Shown: positions 9,083 to 17,184 of the stretch, piece after piece | How the letters are laid out: every line of letters begins with the position of its first letter | Position numbering within the stretch: the first letter of the stretch is position 1 | From: CAZBSE01 sp964578625 | Lineage (GTDB): Bacteria > Actinomycetota > Humimicrobiia > Humimicrobiales > Humimicrobiaceae | Reading direction: 5' to 3' | DNA length: 42,700 nucleotides | NCBI GenBank assembly: GCA_964578625.1 | Contig: CAZODQ010000017.1 | Location: 1 to 42,700 of the forward strand | The notes under the pieces: generated by a model | Seen by the model: the letters and a program-made list of their open reading frames with translations, nothing else | What the model was told of the DNA's origin: nothing | Databases searched by the model: none | Translations under genes and position numbers: made by a program

Positions 9083-10090
9083 CTACCTTATAAGCCTAAC
9101 GACTTTAAAGCCTACAGGTTCTACCGCTTCAATCTCGCCATCAGTGACAATCACTGCTTGATGTATAAACCTTCCTATAACCTCCGCATTACCACCACTG
9201 CCTTGTATTCCAGTTAGAACAAACGGGGCAAATGCTATTATTTCAACTTCTTCTGACCATTTATCATTAGCTTGTCTCGGAACTTCAACCTCATAAGATA
9301 CCGGGACCATCACAAACTGAGTGTCGTCTTTACCAAGTTTTATTATACTTCCGCTGTAAGTGACCAGATCATCAAAAGGATCCCAAGTGCCTACTCTTTC
9401 CTCAGTTGCATGTATAGTCTGCGATATATTGATTATCCTTGCATAAATTATATCCCCTACTTCCAGCGGTTCGGAATAGCCATTGATTATTCTGTCCCTG
9501 TATCTTGAAAGCCACTGGCCAGGATTGTCAGTTGAGTCCCAGGCCAAAAAGTCGCTCCTATCCAGGTTCCTGCAGATCCTTTTATCCGTACCGGGGTTCA
9601 TGTACTCCTCCCAGGTAGTGCCTTCCGGGATAATTGCAAGCCAGGGGACTACATTATAGAGCTGTACCGGCTTCCCTACCATTGCTGTGGCAAATGCTCC
9701 CAAACTAACAGTATCTTCTCCAAATATCTTACCAAAATACAGCGGAGCCTCACGATTAGAGAGAGCCACTGTTATAGTATCGTTTGGGGATAAAGTTGAA
9801 CTGATTTCTATCTCTTCAGAAGTATAATCACGGCAGTTGTAAGCAATATCGACATCATTTCTGGCAGCATAATCAACTGCCGCAAGGACAGCATAATCCG
9901 GACCTTCAGGAAGTTCCTGTACACCCGCCAGAGCAGCAGCATCGGCAACATTTTGGAAGAAGCCCCTCTTCTGGTATAAAGAACCTATATCTATAACCAA
10001 TGCTACAACACCTAATAAACACACAATAAGTATCGTGACTATTACAGCTACCTGGCCTTTTTGTCTTAAAAATTTTTTTTTATTATTCAT
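9083..10090 (-). CDS. tadG: TadG-like pilus-associated protein
   Basis: A basic N-terminus (NNKKKFLRQKGQVAV) leads into one membrane helix (about 13-35) and then the TadG/TadE-type segment ALVIDIGSLYQKRGFFQNVA followed by DAAALAGVQEL, the conserved hallmark of the putative Flp pilus-assembly TadE/G-like family. The remaining 280 residues are a predicted extracytoplasmic beta-rich domain without a recognised family. Start ATG. It sits 20 bases after tadE, and the pair probably forms a pseudopilin-like unit of the Tad machine. Confident on family, unknown in detail. Confidence 0.85.
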   Translation of the reverse strand: MNNKKKFLRQKGQVAVIVTILIVCLLGVVALVIDIGSLYQKRGFFQNVADAAALAGVQELPEGPDYAVLAAVDYAARNDVDIAYNCRDYTSEEIEISSTLSPNDTITVALSNREAPLYFGKIFGEDTVSLGAFATAMVGKPVQLYNVVPWLAIIPEGTTWEEYMNPGTDKRICRNLDRSDFLAWDSTDNPGQWLSRYRDRIINGYSEPLEVGDIIYARIINISQTIHATEERVGTWDPFDDLVTYSGSIIKLGKDDTQFVMVPVSYEVEVPRQANDKWSEEVEIIAFAPFVLTGIQGSGGNAEVIGRFIHQAVIVTDGEIEAVEPVGFKVVRLIR

Positions 10091-10109
10091 TTATATATGG
10101 CGATGTAGA

Positions 10110-10511
10110 TTATCGTTCTCTTCTCATAGTTGCCTGGCTGGTCAATTGAAACGGCCCCCAACTCCCAGCAAATGGAACATCTATAAAAAATGTTTCTACT
10201 GTTATTGTAACAACAACTGGATTACCTATTTTCAAACCTTCCGGGTTTTCCACGCTGATAGTTTCAATATCAATCGTAGGAGCACTGTCACGTACTGCCT
10301 GTTCGAAATCAAAATCCGGATCTTCATACAATCCTACGGCAGCAAGTCTTGCTCCTTCCCTTACTGCATGAGTGACTGCTATATATTTATTATATGCTAT
10401 CCCAAACTGAACAATCCCAAAGATCAGCATCACCAGTATAGGAAGAATTATGGCAAATTCAACAGCACTTGCCCCTCTCTCTCCTGATAAAATTTTTCTG
10501 TATCTTTTCAT
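10110..10511 (-). CDS. tadE: TadE-like pseudopilin
   Basis: The N-terminus MKRYRKILSGERGASAVEF is a class III prepilin-like leader. A prepilin peptidase would cut after the Gly of RG/ASAVEF, leaving Glu at +5 and a hydrophobic helix (FAIILPILVMLIFGIVQFG). VREGARLAAVG follows, as in TadE proteins. The frame opens further upstream at a TTG (10532), but the ATG at 10511 gives the standard leader, so I chose it; neither has a clear Shine-Dalgarno. It follows the pilin genes and precedes tadG by 20 bases. Confidence 0.88.
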   Translation of the reverse strand: MKRYRKILSGERGASAVEFAIILPILVMLIFGIVQFGIAYNKYIAVTHAVREGARLAAVGLYEDPDFDFEQAVRDSAPTIDIETISVENPEGLKIGNPVVVTITVETFFIDVPFAGSWGPFQLTSQATMRRER

Positions 10512-10580
10512 TTTAATTGTATTATAAAACAAATATATCCAATAATGAAAATTATTATCGGATATAATAATAAAGAATTC

Positions 10581-10624
10581 AGATAACTAGTCCTACTAAC
10601 TTGAATTAATAGAACTAGTTATCT
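10581..10624 (-). terminator. hairpin downstream of flp1 (attenuator or 3' stabiliser)
   Basis: Perfect 11-bp arms AGATAACTAGT (10581-10591) and ACTAGTTATCT (10614-10624) flank a 22-base loop, 60 bases after the flp1 stop and before tadE. The base run after it in the direction of transcription is only partly T-rich, so it may be a leaky terminator or an RNA-stabilising stem that keeps pilin mRNA above assembly-gene mRNA. Confidence 0.5.
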
Positions 10625-10683
10625 TTTCACGTAACACATTTTGATTATAGTAATATACCTTATTAAGGATCTACGCTAAGTGT

Positions 10684-10854
10684 CTATATTGCAGTAGCTG
10701 CTGCATTCAGAGAAGCGTTAATTGCTGCTCCAAGAGCTCCTGCGCCAACTGCTATTGCCAAGGCAATAAGCGTAACTAAAAGAGCATACTCTGCAGCAGT
10801 AGAACCTAACTGTGTATACCTTAACTTGTAGTAAAATCCTAACAGCTTCCTCAT
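10684..10854 (-). CDS. flp: Flp-type major pilin, copy 1
   Basis: A 56-residue protein. The leader MRKLLGFYYKLRYTQLG is followed by STAAEYALLVTLIALAIAVG, so the prepilin peptidase site is G/STAAEY with Glu+5 and Tyr+6, the Flp signature, followed by one hydrophobic helix and an Ala-rich tail. A strong Shine-Dalgarno (GGGGGAGGA) lies just before the ATG at 10854. It is the monomer polymerised into Tad pili. It differs from the upstream copy at 6 of 171 bases and 4 residues, all in the C-terminal half. Confidence 0.95.
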   Translation of the reverse strand: MRKLLGFYYKLRYTQLGSTAAEYALLVTLIALAIAVGAGALGAAINASLNAAATAI

Positions 10855-10936
10855 TTTCCTCCCCCTTTCAAAGGCTTATTTATTATATTTCCTGCAAATC
10901 AATAAAGTACTAATTTATAATATACTGCATTTAAAA

Positions 10937-10965
10937 ATATTAATAAGTTTTGTATGTTTTGTCAA
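10937..10965 (-). promoter_or_regulatory. sigma70-type promoter of flp1
   Basis: On the minus strand there is a consensus -35 TTGACA (10965-10960), a 17-base spacer and -10 TAATAT (10942-10937), predicting a leader of about 75 bases to the flp1 ATG. The same promoter occurs 590 bases upstream. The remainder of the 10855-11273 gap is very AT-rich sequence plus the hairpin after flp2; I see no other gene in it. Confidence 0.7.
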
Positions 10966-11183
10966 GTATTTTTTTAATAAATTATTAAATTTATATATTA
11001 CAAATAATATTATAAAACTTATTTTTAATATATTATTATTTATATTTAAACAATTTTTTTTAATTAAATATATTAATATATAATACTTGTATATATAATA
11101 ACTCATCATGAAAAATAAAATACCGAATTTCTTAAGATCTTAGATCAAATACTATCAATAAAAAAGAATATCTTTGATAAAAT

Positions 11184-11230
11184 AGAATAACTTAGTTCCA
11201 CTAATTAGATTAGAGGAACTAAGTTATTCT
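11184..11230 (-). terminator. terminator-like hairpin downstream of flp2
   Basis: Perfect 16-bp arms AGAATAACTTAGTTCC (11184-11199) and its complement (11215-11230) flank a 15-base loop, 43 bases after the flp2 stop. A T-rich run ending TTCTTTTT follows about 20 bases later in the direction of transcription. It has the same relative place as the hairpin after flp1, though the stem sequence differs. Confidence 0.6.
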
Positions 11231-11273
11231 AATAGTAAATCTTTTGATTAAATCAACATTCTTTATTTATGCT

Positions 11274-11444
11274 CTATATTGCAGTAGCTGCTGCATCCAG
11301 AGAATTGTTAATTGCTACTCCAAGAGCTCCTGCACCAACTGCTATTGCCAAGGCAATAAGCGTAATTAAAAGAGCATACTCTGCAGCAGTAGAACCTAAC
11401 TGTGTATACCTTAACTTGTAGTAAAATCCTAACAGCTTCCTCAT
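11274..11444 (-). CDS. flp: Flp-type major pilin, copy 2
   Basis: A 56-residue near-twin of the pilin at 10684-10854, with the same leader, G/STAAEY processing site and hydrophobic helix. Relative to copy 1 it has Ile for Val in the helix and Val, Asn and Asp for Ala, Ala and Asn in the tail. The Shine-Dalgarno and upstream 100 bases are identical. It is the first gene of the Tad run in the direction of transcription. Two pilins may co-assemble or be expressed alternately; the sequence does not say which. Confidence 0.95.
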   Translation of the reverse strand: MRKLLGFYYKLRYTQLGSTAAEYALLITLIALAIAVGAGALGVAINNSLDAAATAI

Positions 11445-11526
11445 TTTCCTCCCCCTTTCAAAGGCTTATTTATTATATTTCCTGCAAATCAATAAAGTAC
11501 TAATTTATAATATACTGCATTTAAAA

Positions 11527-11555
11527 ATATTAATAAGTTTTGTATGTTTTGTCAA
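11527..11555 (-). promoter_or_regulatory. sigma70-type promoter of flp2
   Basis: An exact copy of the flp1 promoter: -35 TTGACA (11555-11550), 17-base spacer, -10 TAATAT (11532-11527). It lies in the 315-base gap 11445-11759, which otherwise holds only AT-rich sequence between the cofactor genes and the pilus locus. Confidence 0.7.
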
Positions 11556-11759
11556 GTATTTTTTTAATAAATTATTAAATATATATATTACTAATATAAT
11601 TATAAATAAAACTTATGATTAATAAATACAATAATAGAAACAATGTAGAATTTTATTATTCAAAGCTGCTAGAATTAAATTTATCTCAAGGTCATATGAA
11701 GACAGGTAAGTAAAGAAGTTAATATTTATTAAAATGCTTACGGTAGCTGGGATACCAAA

Positions 11760-12260
11760 TCATTCCCGGCCGCATTCCTTATCCGTACCGGTAAGTATAT
11801 CAATACCGTGAGGCAGAGGGCGGTATATCAACTCCAGACTGTCCTTTACCCCCTTTATACTGCCCGGGAGGTTTATTATTAAAGTCTTTTTCCTGATTCC
11901 ACTCACTCCCCTGGAAAGAATAGCCCTTGGAGTCTTTTTCTGACCTTCAATCCTTATTATCTCACAGAATCCGGGAACTTTTTTCTCAATTACATTATCA
12001 GTAGCTTCAGGAGTCACATCCCTTTGTGAAAACCCGGTCCCTCCTGTTGTTACAATTAGATCTGCCCTTCCTTTATCTGAAATACTGATAAGTTTTTCTT
12101 CAATCATATCCTTCTCATCCGGAACTATTTCATAATCAGCAATCTGCCATCCTTTTTCTTTGAAGTACTGCAGTATATATTTTCCGCTTCTATCTTCGCG
12201 CTCTTTGCGGTAACCTCTGTCACTGACTGTGATCACTGCTACTCTCAATAATTTTTTCAT
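11760..12260 (-). CDS. mogA: MogA/MoaB-type molybdopterin adenylyltransferase
   Basis: Adenylates molybdopterin to prepare metal insertion by MoeA. The MoCF-biosynthesis fold is clear: VAVITVSDRGY at the first strand, TTGGTGFSQRDVTPEA near residues 71-86 (nucleotide and pterin binding), then a KKTLIINLPGSIKGVKDSLE helix-strand. At 166 residues it is a single-domain MogA/MoaB. It is the last gene of the tungsten/pterin run, 28 bases after the MOSC gene. MogA and MoaB cannot be cleanly separated by eye, but an adenylyltransferase role fits the operon. Confidence 0.92.
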   Translation of the reverse strand: MKKLLRVAVITVSDRGYRKEREDRSGKYILQYFKEKGWQIADYEIVPDEKDMIEEKLISISDKGRADLIVTTGGTGFSQRDVTPEATDNVIEKKVPGFCEIIRIEGQKKTPRAILSRGVSGIRKKTLIINLPGSIKGVKDSLELIYRPLPHGIDILTGTDKECGRE

Positions 12261-12288
12261 GATTCACTCCGTATAAATACTATCTTTT

Positions 12289-12768
12289 TCAAATCCCTTT
12301 ATAAGGCACGCAATTGATCTTATCTCCCACTTTTATCTTCCCCGGCTTTATTACTTTACAGAAAATCCCTTCTTCCGGCATAATGCAGAAACCCATCAAA
12401 TAATAAATGCGGCAGGGTTTGGGGCACTCTTTTCCGATCTGTGTCACCTTAAGCTTTACCTCTTCTTCACTGCCTAATATTAAAACATCACATGGCTTGA
12501 GATTTTTTAAATCTATACCGCAAGTAGTTATATTTTCAGCAAAGTCACCGGGCTTTGTATCTATACCCTTATTTCTAATCTCTTCTATGCTCTCATATGA
12601 AAGAAGGCTGACCTGACGACTCCAGTCTCCGCTGTGCCCGTCTCCTTCAATACCATATTTATTTACTAGGACCTCTCCTACAGGCCTCTTCTTCCCGCCC
12701 TTTTTTTTACTTATATTTATAGAAATTATCTTACCATTATTTTTTATAATACAGCCTCCTCTGTCCAA
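12289..12768 (-). CDS. MOSC-domain protein
   Basis: A stand-alone MOSC domain: GKIISINISKKKGGKKRPVG, GIEGDGHSGDWSRQVSLLS near 40-58, then GDFAENITTCGIDL and LKVTQIGKECPKPCRIYYL. MOSC domains bind sulfur for molybdenum-enzyme cofactor sulfuration; here several Cys cluster near residues 115-136 (CPKPC, FC, FC). The conventional start is TTG at 12768 with no Shine-Dalgarno, while AGAGGAGG (12762-12755) lies inside the frame and would serve ATT at 12750 or ATA at 12747. Located between moaC and mogA, which supports a cofactor role. Exact function unknown. Confidence 0.88.
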   Translation of the reverse strand: MDRGGCIIKNNGKIISINISKKKGGKKRPVGEVLVNKYGIEGDGHSGDWSRQVSLLSYESIEEIRNKGIDTKPGDFAENITTCGIDLKNLKPCDVLILGSEEEVKLKVTQIGKECPKPCRIYYLMGFCIMPEEGIFCKVIKPGKIKVGDKINCVPYKGI

Positions 12769-12785
12769 AACAAACGCTGATGCTT

Positions 12786-13289
12786 TTAATTATCATCTGC
12801 AGAGTTTTTAATGTAATCGGTTTTCCCGCCGGTTTTTTCCAAAAGTTTTATGCCTTCTATTTTTATAGACTTGTACATAGCCTTGCACATATCATATATA
12901 GTGAGCAGGCTAATGCTTACTGCTGTAAGAGCTTCCATTTCAACTCCTGTAACATCATAACCTTTTACATATGCCACTGCCTCTATTTTATTTTCTTTTT
13001 TTAGTATCCTGAAGTTTAAATCAATAACCGTAAGCTTTACCTGATGGCAGAGAGGGATCAACTCCCAGTTTCTTTTTGCAGCTCCTATTCCTGCAATTCT
13101 AGCCGCGGCAAAAACATTGCCTTTTTTTAATTTATTATCCTTTATTCTGTTGATAATTTCTTTATTAAGTACAATATAACCTCTGGCTTTAGCAGTTCTT
13201 AAAGTCGCCTTTTTGCCGGACACATCGATCATTTTAACTTTTCCCTCTCTGTCTATATGGGTAAAACCATCAGTATTTTTAGTCTTCAA
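12786..13289 (-). CDS. moaC: cyclic pyranopterin monophosphate synthase
   Basis: With MoaA, converts GTP to cyclic pyranopterin monophosphate. FTHIDREGKVKMIDVSGK opens the fold, LIPLCHQVKLT is near 78-88, and VKGYDVTGVEMEALTA near 108-123 holds the catalytic Lys and Asp. At 167 residues it has normal length. The start is TTG at 13289 with GGAGGATAAG directly before it, one base after the moaA stop, so it is translationally coupled to moaA. Confidence 0.96.
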   Translation of the reverse strand: MKTKNTDGFTHIDREGKVKMIDVSGKKATLRTAKARGYIVLNKEIINRIKDNKLKKGNVFAAARIAGIGAAKRNWELIPLCHQVKLTVIDLNFRILKKENKIEAVAYVKGYDVTGVEMEALTAVSISLLTIYDMCKAMYKSIKIEGIKLLEKTGGKTDYIKNSADDN

Positions 13290-13290
13290 C

Positions 13291-14316
13291 TTATCCTCCG
13301 ATTTTGTTCATTGAACCTGCGATTTTCAACTCATCTTCTATTCCGTAATTTATATTATAACTTCTATCCTTCGGCTTTTTCTCTATAAAATCCTTGAGTA
13401 TATTTCTTATTCTTTTATCATCAGAGCCGTCTCTTAGTTCCTTTTTTACATCAAATTCCCCTCGTGAAAATAAACAGGATTTTAACGTTCCTTTAGGAGT
13501 AAGTCTTATCCTGTTGCAGTAACTACATATTTCTTTTTTATTTTCAATGAAACCGATCCTGCCTTTACTTCCATCAATTTTATAATAGATTGCCGGGCCA
13601 TAAATTTTTTGCTCTTTTACCATTCTGACTTTTCCAAACTCGCTCATAGATTTTAAGATATCTACCGTGCTTATTTTTATTTTGCCTGTAGAGCTATACA
13701 GATTACTGCTGCATTCTACGGTTCTCAAATCCGATACAGGCATCATTTCTATAAATCTGACACTTACAGGCTTGTCTAGAGCAAATTTAATAAAATCCAA
13801 AGAATCTTTCCGGTCAAGAAAACCGGTAATCACAACGTTTATTTTTATAGAATCAAACCCCATTTTTAGAGAATCTTCTATCGCTTCCAGTACCCCCTCA
13901 AGGCTGCCTCCCCTGGTGATCCTTTCATATTTTTCAGGATCCATGCTGTCAATGCTAACATTGATCCTTCTTATTCCGGCTTTATAAATATCTTTTAAAA
14001 ATCTGCCAAGTAATATTCCATTGGTAGTAATAGCCAGGTTTTCTATTCCCGGTATGTCTTTTATATCACTTATCAACTCCAATACATTATCCCTCAGGAG
14101 CGGCTCACCACCCGTAAACCTTATTTTTTTTATTCCAAGTTTAGACAATATTTTTACCACTTTTAAAATTTCACTAAAAGTTAAAAGTTCTCTTCTATCC
14201 AGAAGCCTTATCCCTTTTTTAGGCATACAGTATATGCACCTTAAATTGCACCTGTCAGTGACCGACAATCTTAGGTAATCAATTCTCCTGTTATAATAAT
14301 CTATCAGCTGTTCCAT
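13291..14316 (-). CDS. moaA: GTP 3',8-cyclase (radical SAM)
   Basis: The radical SAM cluster motif C23-x3-C27-x2-C30 (TDRCNLRCIYCMPKKG) is at the N-terminus. TGGEPLLR and the SAM-binding region follow. The second cluster is CSYCNRIRLTPKGTLKSC in the C-terminal third. The protein ends in the Gly-Gly that MoaA needs for activity. 341 residues is typical. It precedes moaC and follows the tungstate transporter, so both pterin steps and metal uptake are under the same riboswitch. Confidence 0.97.
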   Translation of the reverse strand: MEQLIDYYNRRIDYLRLSVTDRCNLRCIYCMPKKGIRLLDRRELLTFSEILKVVKILSKLGIKKIRFTGGEPLLRDNVLELISDIKDIPGIENLAITTNGILLGRFLKDIYKAGIRRINVSIDSMDPEKYERITRGGSLEGVLEAIEDSLKMGFDSIKINVVITGFLDRKDSLDFIKFALDKPVSVRFIEMMPVSDLRTVECSSNLYSSTGKIKISTVDILKSMSEFGKVRMVKEQKIYGPAIYYKIDGSKGRIGFIENKKEICSYCNRIRLTPKGTLKSCLFSRGEFDVKKELRDGSDDKRIRNILKDFIEKKPKDRSYNINYGIEDELKIAGSMNKIGG

Positions 14317-14366
14317 TATAATTTCGTTTCTTATTCCTTCATTTTACAAACATTTCCTTTTATACT

Positions 14367-15470
14367 TCATCTCTTAAACATATGTATAGAACTTGCCTTT
14401 ACTGCTGCACTAATAATCCTGCCCTTTACCAGGTTTAATCTGCTTACCGAATTCTGGGTAACAAAGGAATTCAGAGAAAAACCGCAATCTATTTCTACCT
14501 TCTTAAATATCCCGATGTTTTTTATTTCACTTATTTTCCCCCTGAACAGATTCATGGCAGAAGACTTACTGGGTGGAACTCCACTGCGGTATAAAATCAC
14601 ATCTTCCGGCCGTATGGCCAGAGTCACCCTTGCATCCTTCCTTTCTCTACTCACCACATATATTCCAACATTTCCTTTTTCCGTACTTACTCTTACCCTG
14701 CATACATTGCCTTCTTTTTCAAGGACAACCCCATTTACCAGCGTCTCCACGCCTACAAATCTTGCTACAAATTCATTTTTAGGTTTCCTGAATATCTCTT
14801 CCTTTCCTGCAAACTGCAATACCTTTCCTCTATCCATCACTGCAATATCATCTGCGAGTATCATAGCTTCGTTACGGTCATGAGTAACGTAGACTACTGA
14901 TTTACCGTAGTTTTTTAATACTTTAAATAAGTCCGAACGCAAACTCTCCCGCGAACTCTGGTCAATATTTGCCAGTGGTTCATCCAGTAGTAAAAGCTCC
15001 GGATCAAGTACCAGTGCCCTGGCAAGGGACACCCTCTGTTTTTCGCCTCCGGAAAGATCCCTGGTGCCTCTGTTCAGAAGATCTCCTATTTTCAATTTAT
15101 CTATATAATAATCAATCCTGTCTTTTGCTTCAGAAAGTCTTATCTTCCTTATTTTCAGTCCTATTATTATGTTACTGTAAACCGATGAATTAAACAAAAG
15201 TGGTTCCTGGAAAACCACTGACATTTTTTTTCTTACATCTGTAGAGTAGATTCCAGCAGCAGTTATTTCACTACCGTTGAAATATATCTTCCCACCGTCC
15301 GGTTTTTCTAAAAGATTTATAAGCCTGATCAACGTAGATTTACCGGAACCGTTAGGTCCGATTATAGTCAGAATCCTGCCCCTCTCGGTATGCAAATTAT
15401 CGATAGACAGACTGAATTCACTGCCGTATCTTTTTTTTAAATCAACTATTTTCAGAATCTTCTTAACCAT
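14367..15470 (-). CDS. tupC: tungstate/molybdate ABC transporter ATPase
   Basis: Walker A GPNGSGKST (about 38-46), Q-loop VFQEPLLF, signature LSGGEKQR, Walker B LLLLDEPLAN and a His-loop YVTHDRNEA are all intact. The C-terminal 130 residues resemble the TOBE-type regulatory domain of oxyanion importers. Start ATG at 15470 overlaps the permease stop by 19 bases, so the two are coupled. It energises the TupB/TupA importer. Substrate assignment rests on the adjacent TupA-type binding protein. Confidence 0.93.
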   Translation of the reverse strand: MVKKILKIVDLKKRYGSEFSLSIDNLHTERGRILTIIGPNGSGKSTLIRLINLLEKPDGGKIYFNGSEITAAGIYSTDVRKKMSVVFQEPLLFNSSVYSNIIIGLKIRKIRLSEAKDRIDYYIDKLKIGDLLNRGTRDLSGGEKQRVSLARALVLDPELLLLDEPLANIDQSSRESLRSDLFKVLKNYGKSVVYVTHDRNEAMILADDIAVMDRGKVLQFAGKEEIFRKPKNEFVARFVGVETLVNGVVLEKEGNVCRVRVSTEKGNVGIYVVSRERKDARVTLAIRPEDVILYRSGVPPSKSSAMNLFRGKISEIKNIGIFKKVEIDCGFSLNSFVTQNSVSRLNLVKGRIISAAVKASSIHMFKR

Positions 15471-16165
15471 CCCACCTTTTCCTTCTGCTGTAATAAAGTA
15501 AGAAGAAGATTTACCCCGAATGCAAGGATCAACAGTATTATTACCAGAGCAATTGCCATATCAAAATCACCCATTCTTACCATCTGAACAGTTGCAGTCG
15601 TAAGGACTCTGGTCTCCCCTTTAATATTTCCGCCTACCATAATAACTGCTCCAACTTCCGAGATTACTCCTCCAAAGCCGGCCATAATCGCTGCCAGTGC
15701 AGGCAGCCTGGCTTCCCTTATCAAAATCCAGAAGACCTGAAACCTGTTAGCCCCAAGCGATAAGGCCTGCTGCCTAAGTTTTGGGTCGATCTGCTGGACA
15801 GCTGCCAGAGTTATACCTGCGATTATCGGTGAGGCAATAAGTACCTGAGCTATAACCATAACGGAAGGAGTATACATCAACTCCCAAAATCCAAGCGGCC
15901 CGCTTCTCCAGACAAACAATGTAACTATAAGCCCAGCCGCTACCGGCGGAAGACCCATTCCCGTATTTATTACTGCAGTGACCAACTTTTTTAAAGGAAA
16001 CTTATTTAACCCTACAAGCACTCCTATGGGAATCCCCAGAATCATAGAAAAAAATACCGCACTGCCTGAAACTTTTAGCGTAAGAAACAGGATCTCATAT
16101 ACATCCCGGTCCCCGGTAAAAATTAAAGTTACTGCCTGTTTTATTCCCTGCCAGATAATATCCAT
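15452..16165 (-). CDS. tupB: tungstate ABC transporter permease
   Basis: A 237-residue inner-membrane protein with about five hydrophobic helices. The EAA loop reads SLGANRFQVFWILIREARLP near 140-160. GGVISEVGAVIMVGGNIKGE is the conserved segment of the TupB permease family, close to CysT/ModB permeases. It begins 2 bases after the tupA stop and overlaps tupC. Confidence 0.93.
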   Translation of the reverse strand: MDIIWQGIKQAVTLIFTGDRDVYEILFLTLKVSGSAVFFSMILGIPIGVLVGLNKFPLKKLVTAVINTGMGLPPVAAGLIVTLFVWRSGPLGFWELMYTPSVMVIAQVLIASPIIAGITLAAVQQIDPKLRQQALSLGANRFQVFWILIREARLPALAAIMAGFGGVISEVGAVIMVGGNIKGETRVLTTATVQMVRMGDFDMAIALVIILLILAFGVNLLLTLLQQKEKVGWLRRF

Positions 16166-16167
16166 AA

Positions 16168-17013
16168 TTATTTAATCACATCCGGATAAAAAAGAGGCTG
16201 GCCGTACTCTTCCACACCGAATTCCCTGATAATAGATTGCCCTTTCTCTCCGGTTATAAACTCGGCAAAAGCAACAGCTCCCTCATAATTTATATTAATA
16301 TCCTTATGTTTCTCCGGATTTACGGGAATTACACCATAAGGATTGAATAATATCTCATCACCCTCAACCAGAACGATAAGGCTTAAGCTTGCCTTCTGCG
16401 ACAAGTAAGTCCCCCTATCGCTCATAGTGTATGCCTGTTTTTCATCAGCAATTCTTAAGGTTGCTCCCATTCCCTGTCCGCTCTCTATATACCACTCGCC
16501 TTTAGGGGTAATCTCTGCCTCACTCCATATTGCTATCTCCTTTTTATTTGTGCCGGAATCATCTCCTCTTGATACAAATAAAGCTTCATTTTCAGATATA
16601 GCCGTATAAGCCTCTACCGCCGTTAGGCCTGCAATACCGGCTGGATCATCTTCAGGACCTATTATTACAAAATCGTTGTGCATTACATCTCTTCTATCTA
16701 TTCCATAACCATCCTGGACAAATTTATCTTCAGCTGCCCTTGAATGTACCAGTAACACGTCTGCTTCTCCTCTTTCCCCCATAGCAATGGCTTCCCCGGT
16801 TCCTACAGCTATTGGTTTTACCTCGTAACCTGTTTTCTCCTCGAAAGCAGGGATAAGTTCATCCAGCAGTCCGCTGTCATAAGTGCTGGTTGTAGTTGCA
16901 AGGATGATCTCCGTATTCTTTGCCTTACAGGAAAATATAAAAACTAAGGCGATAATTAGAAATATGGATATTGTAAAAATAAAGCTTGTCTTTAGTAATT
17001 TTAAATTTTTCAT
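16168..17013 (-). CDS. tupA: tungstate-binding lipoprotein
   Basis: The first hydrophobic stretch ends in a lipobox-like FIFSC, with Cys29 as the likely lipidated residue. ILATTTSTYDSGLLDELIPA (about 37-56) contains the TTTS oxyanion-binding motif of TupA. GTGEAIAMGERGEADVLLVHS and SRGDDSGTNKKE follow as in this family. TupA prefers tungstate, whereas ModA lacks this motif. The 5' region carries the Moco/Tuco riboswitch and terminator. 281 residues. Confidence 0.94.
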   Translation of the reverse strand: MKNLKLLKTSFIFTISIFLIIALVFIFSCKAKNTEIILATTTSTYDSGLLDELIPAFEEKTGYEVKPIAVGTGEAIAMGERGEADVLLVHSRAAEDKFVQDGYGIDRRDVMHNDFVIIGPEDDPAGIAGLTAVEAYTAISENEALFVSRGDDSGTNKKEIAIWSEAEITPKGEWYIESGQGMGATLRIADEKQAYTMSDRGTYLSQKASLSLIVLVEGDEILFNPYGVIPVNPEKHKDININYEGAVAFAEFITGEKGQSIIREFGVEEYGQPLFYPDVIK

Positions 17014-17130
17014 ATAAAACTTTTCCTTTCAGTTATTATTTTTTCTTTTTTCGGATATCTTAAATAAAAACTTACTCAATCAAAGCTGCTGTGATTTATC
17101 AAAATTTATGTATAGCAGATTAATCGTATT

Positions 17131-17162
17131 AAATAAAAGGCCAGCAAGGAGCTCTTGCCGGC
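17131..17162 (-). terminator. intrinsic terminator, expression platform of the riboswitch
   Basis: In the direction of transcription, GCCGGCAAG (17162-17154), a 5-base loop and CTTGCTGGC (17148-17140) form a 9-bp stem with one G-U pair, followed by TTTTATTT. It lies 22 bases after the aptamer and about 120 bases before tupA, so transcription into the tup-moa run must pass it. Confidence 0.85.
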
Positions 17163-17184
17163 TTAATAAAATAATCCAAACTCA

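Noticed and set aside
10915..11109. 64-codon minus-strand frame between the flp genes
   Set aside because: Made of Ile, Asn, Lys and Tyr from very AT-rich DNA and lying over the flp1 promoter; it has no ribosome binding site.
10533..11759. Repeated structures in the flp region considered as a CRISPR array
   Set aside because: Only two units of about 300 bases with coding pilin genes; no short regular repeats or spacers.
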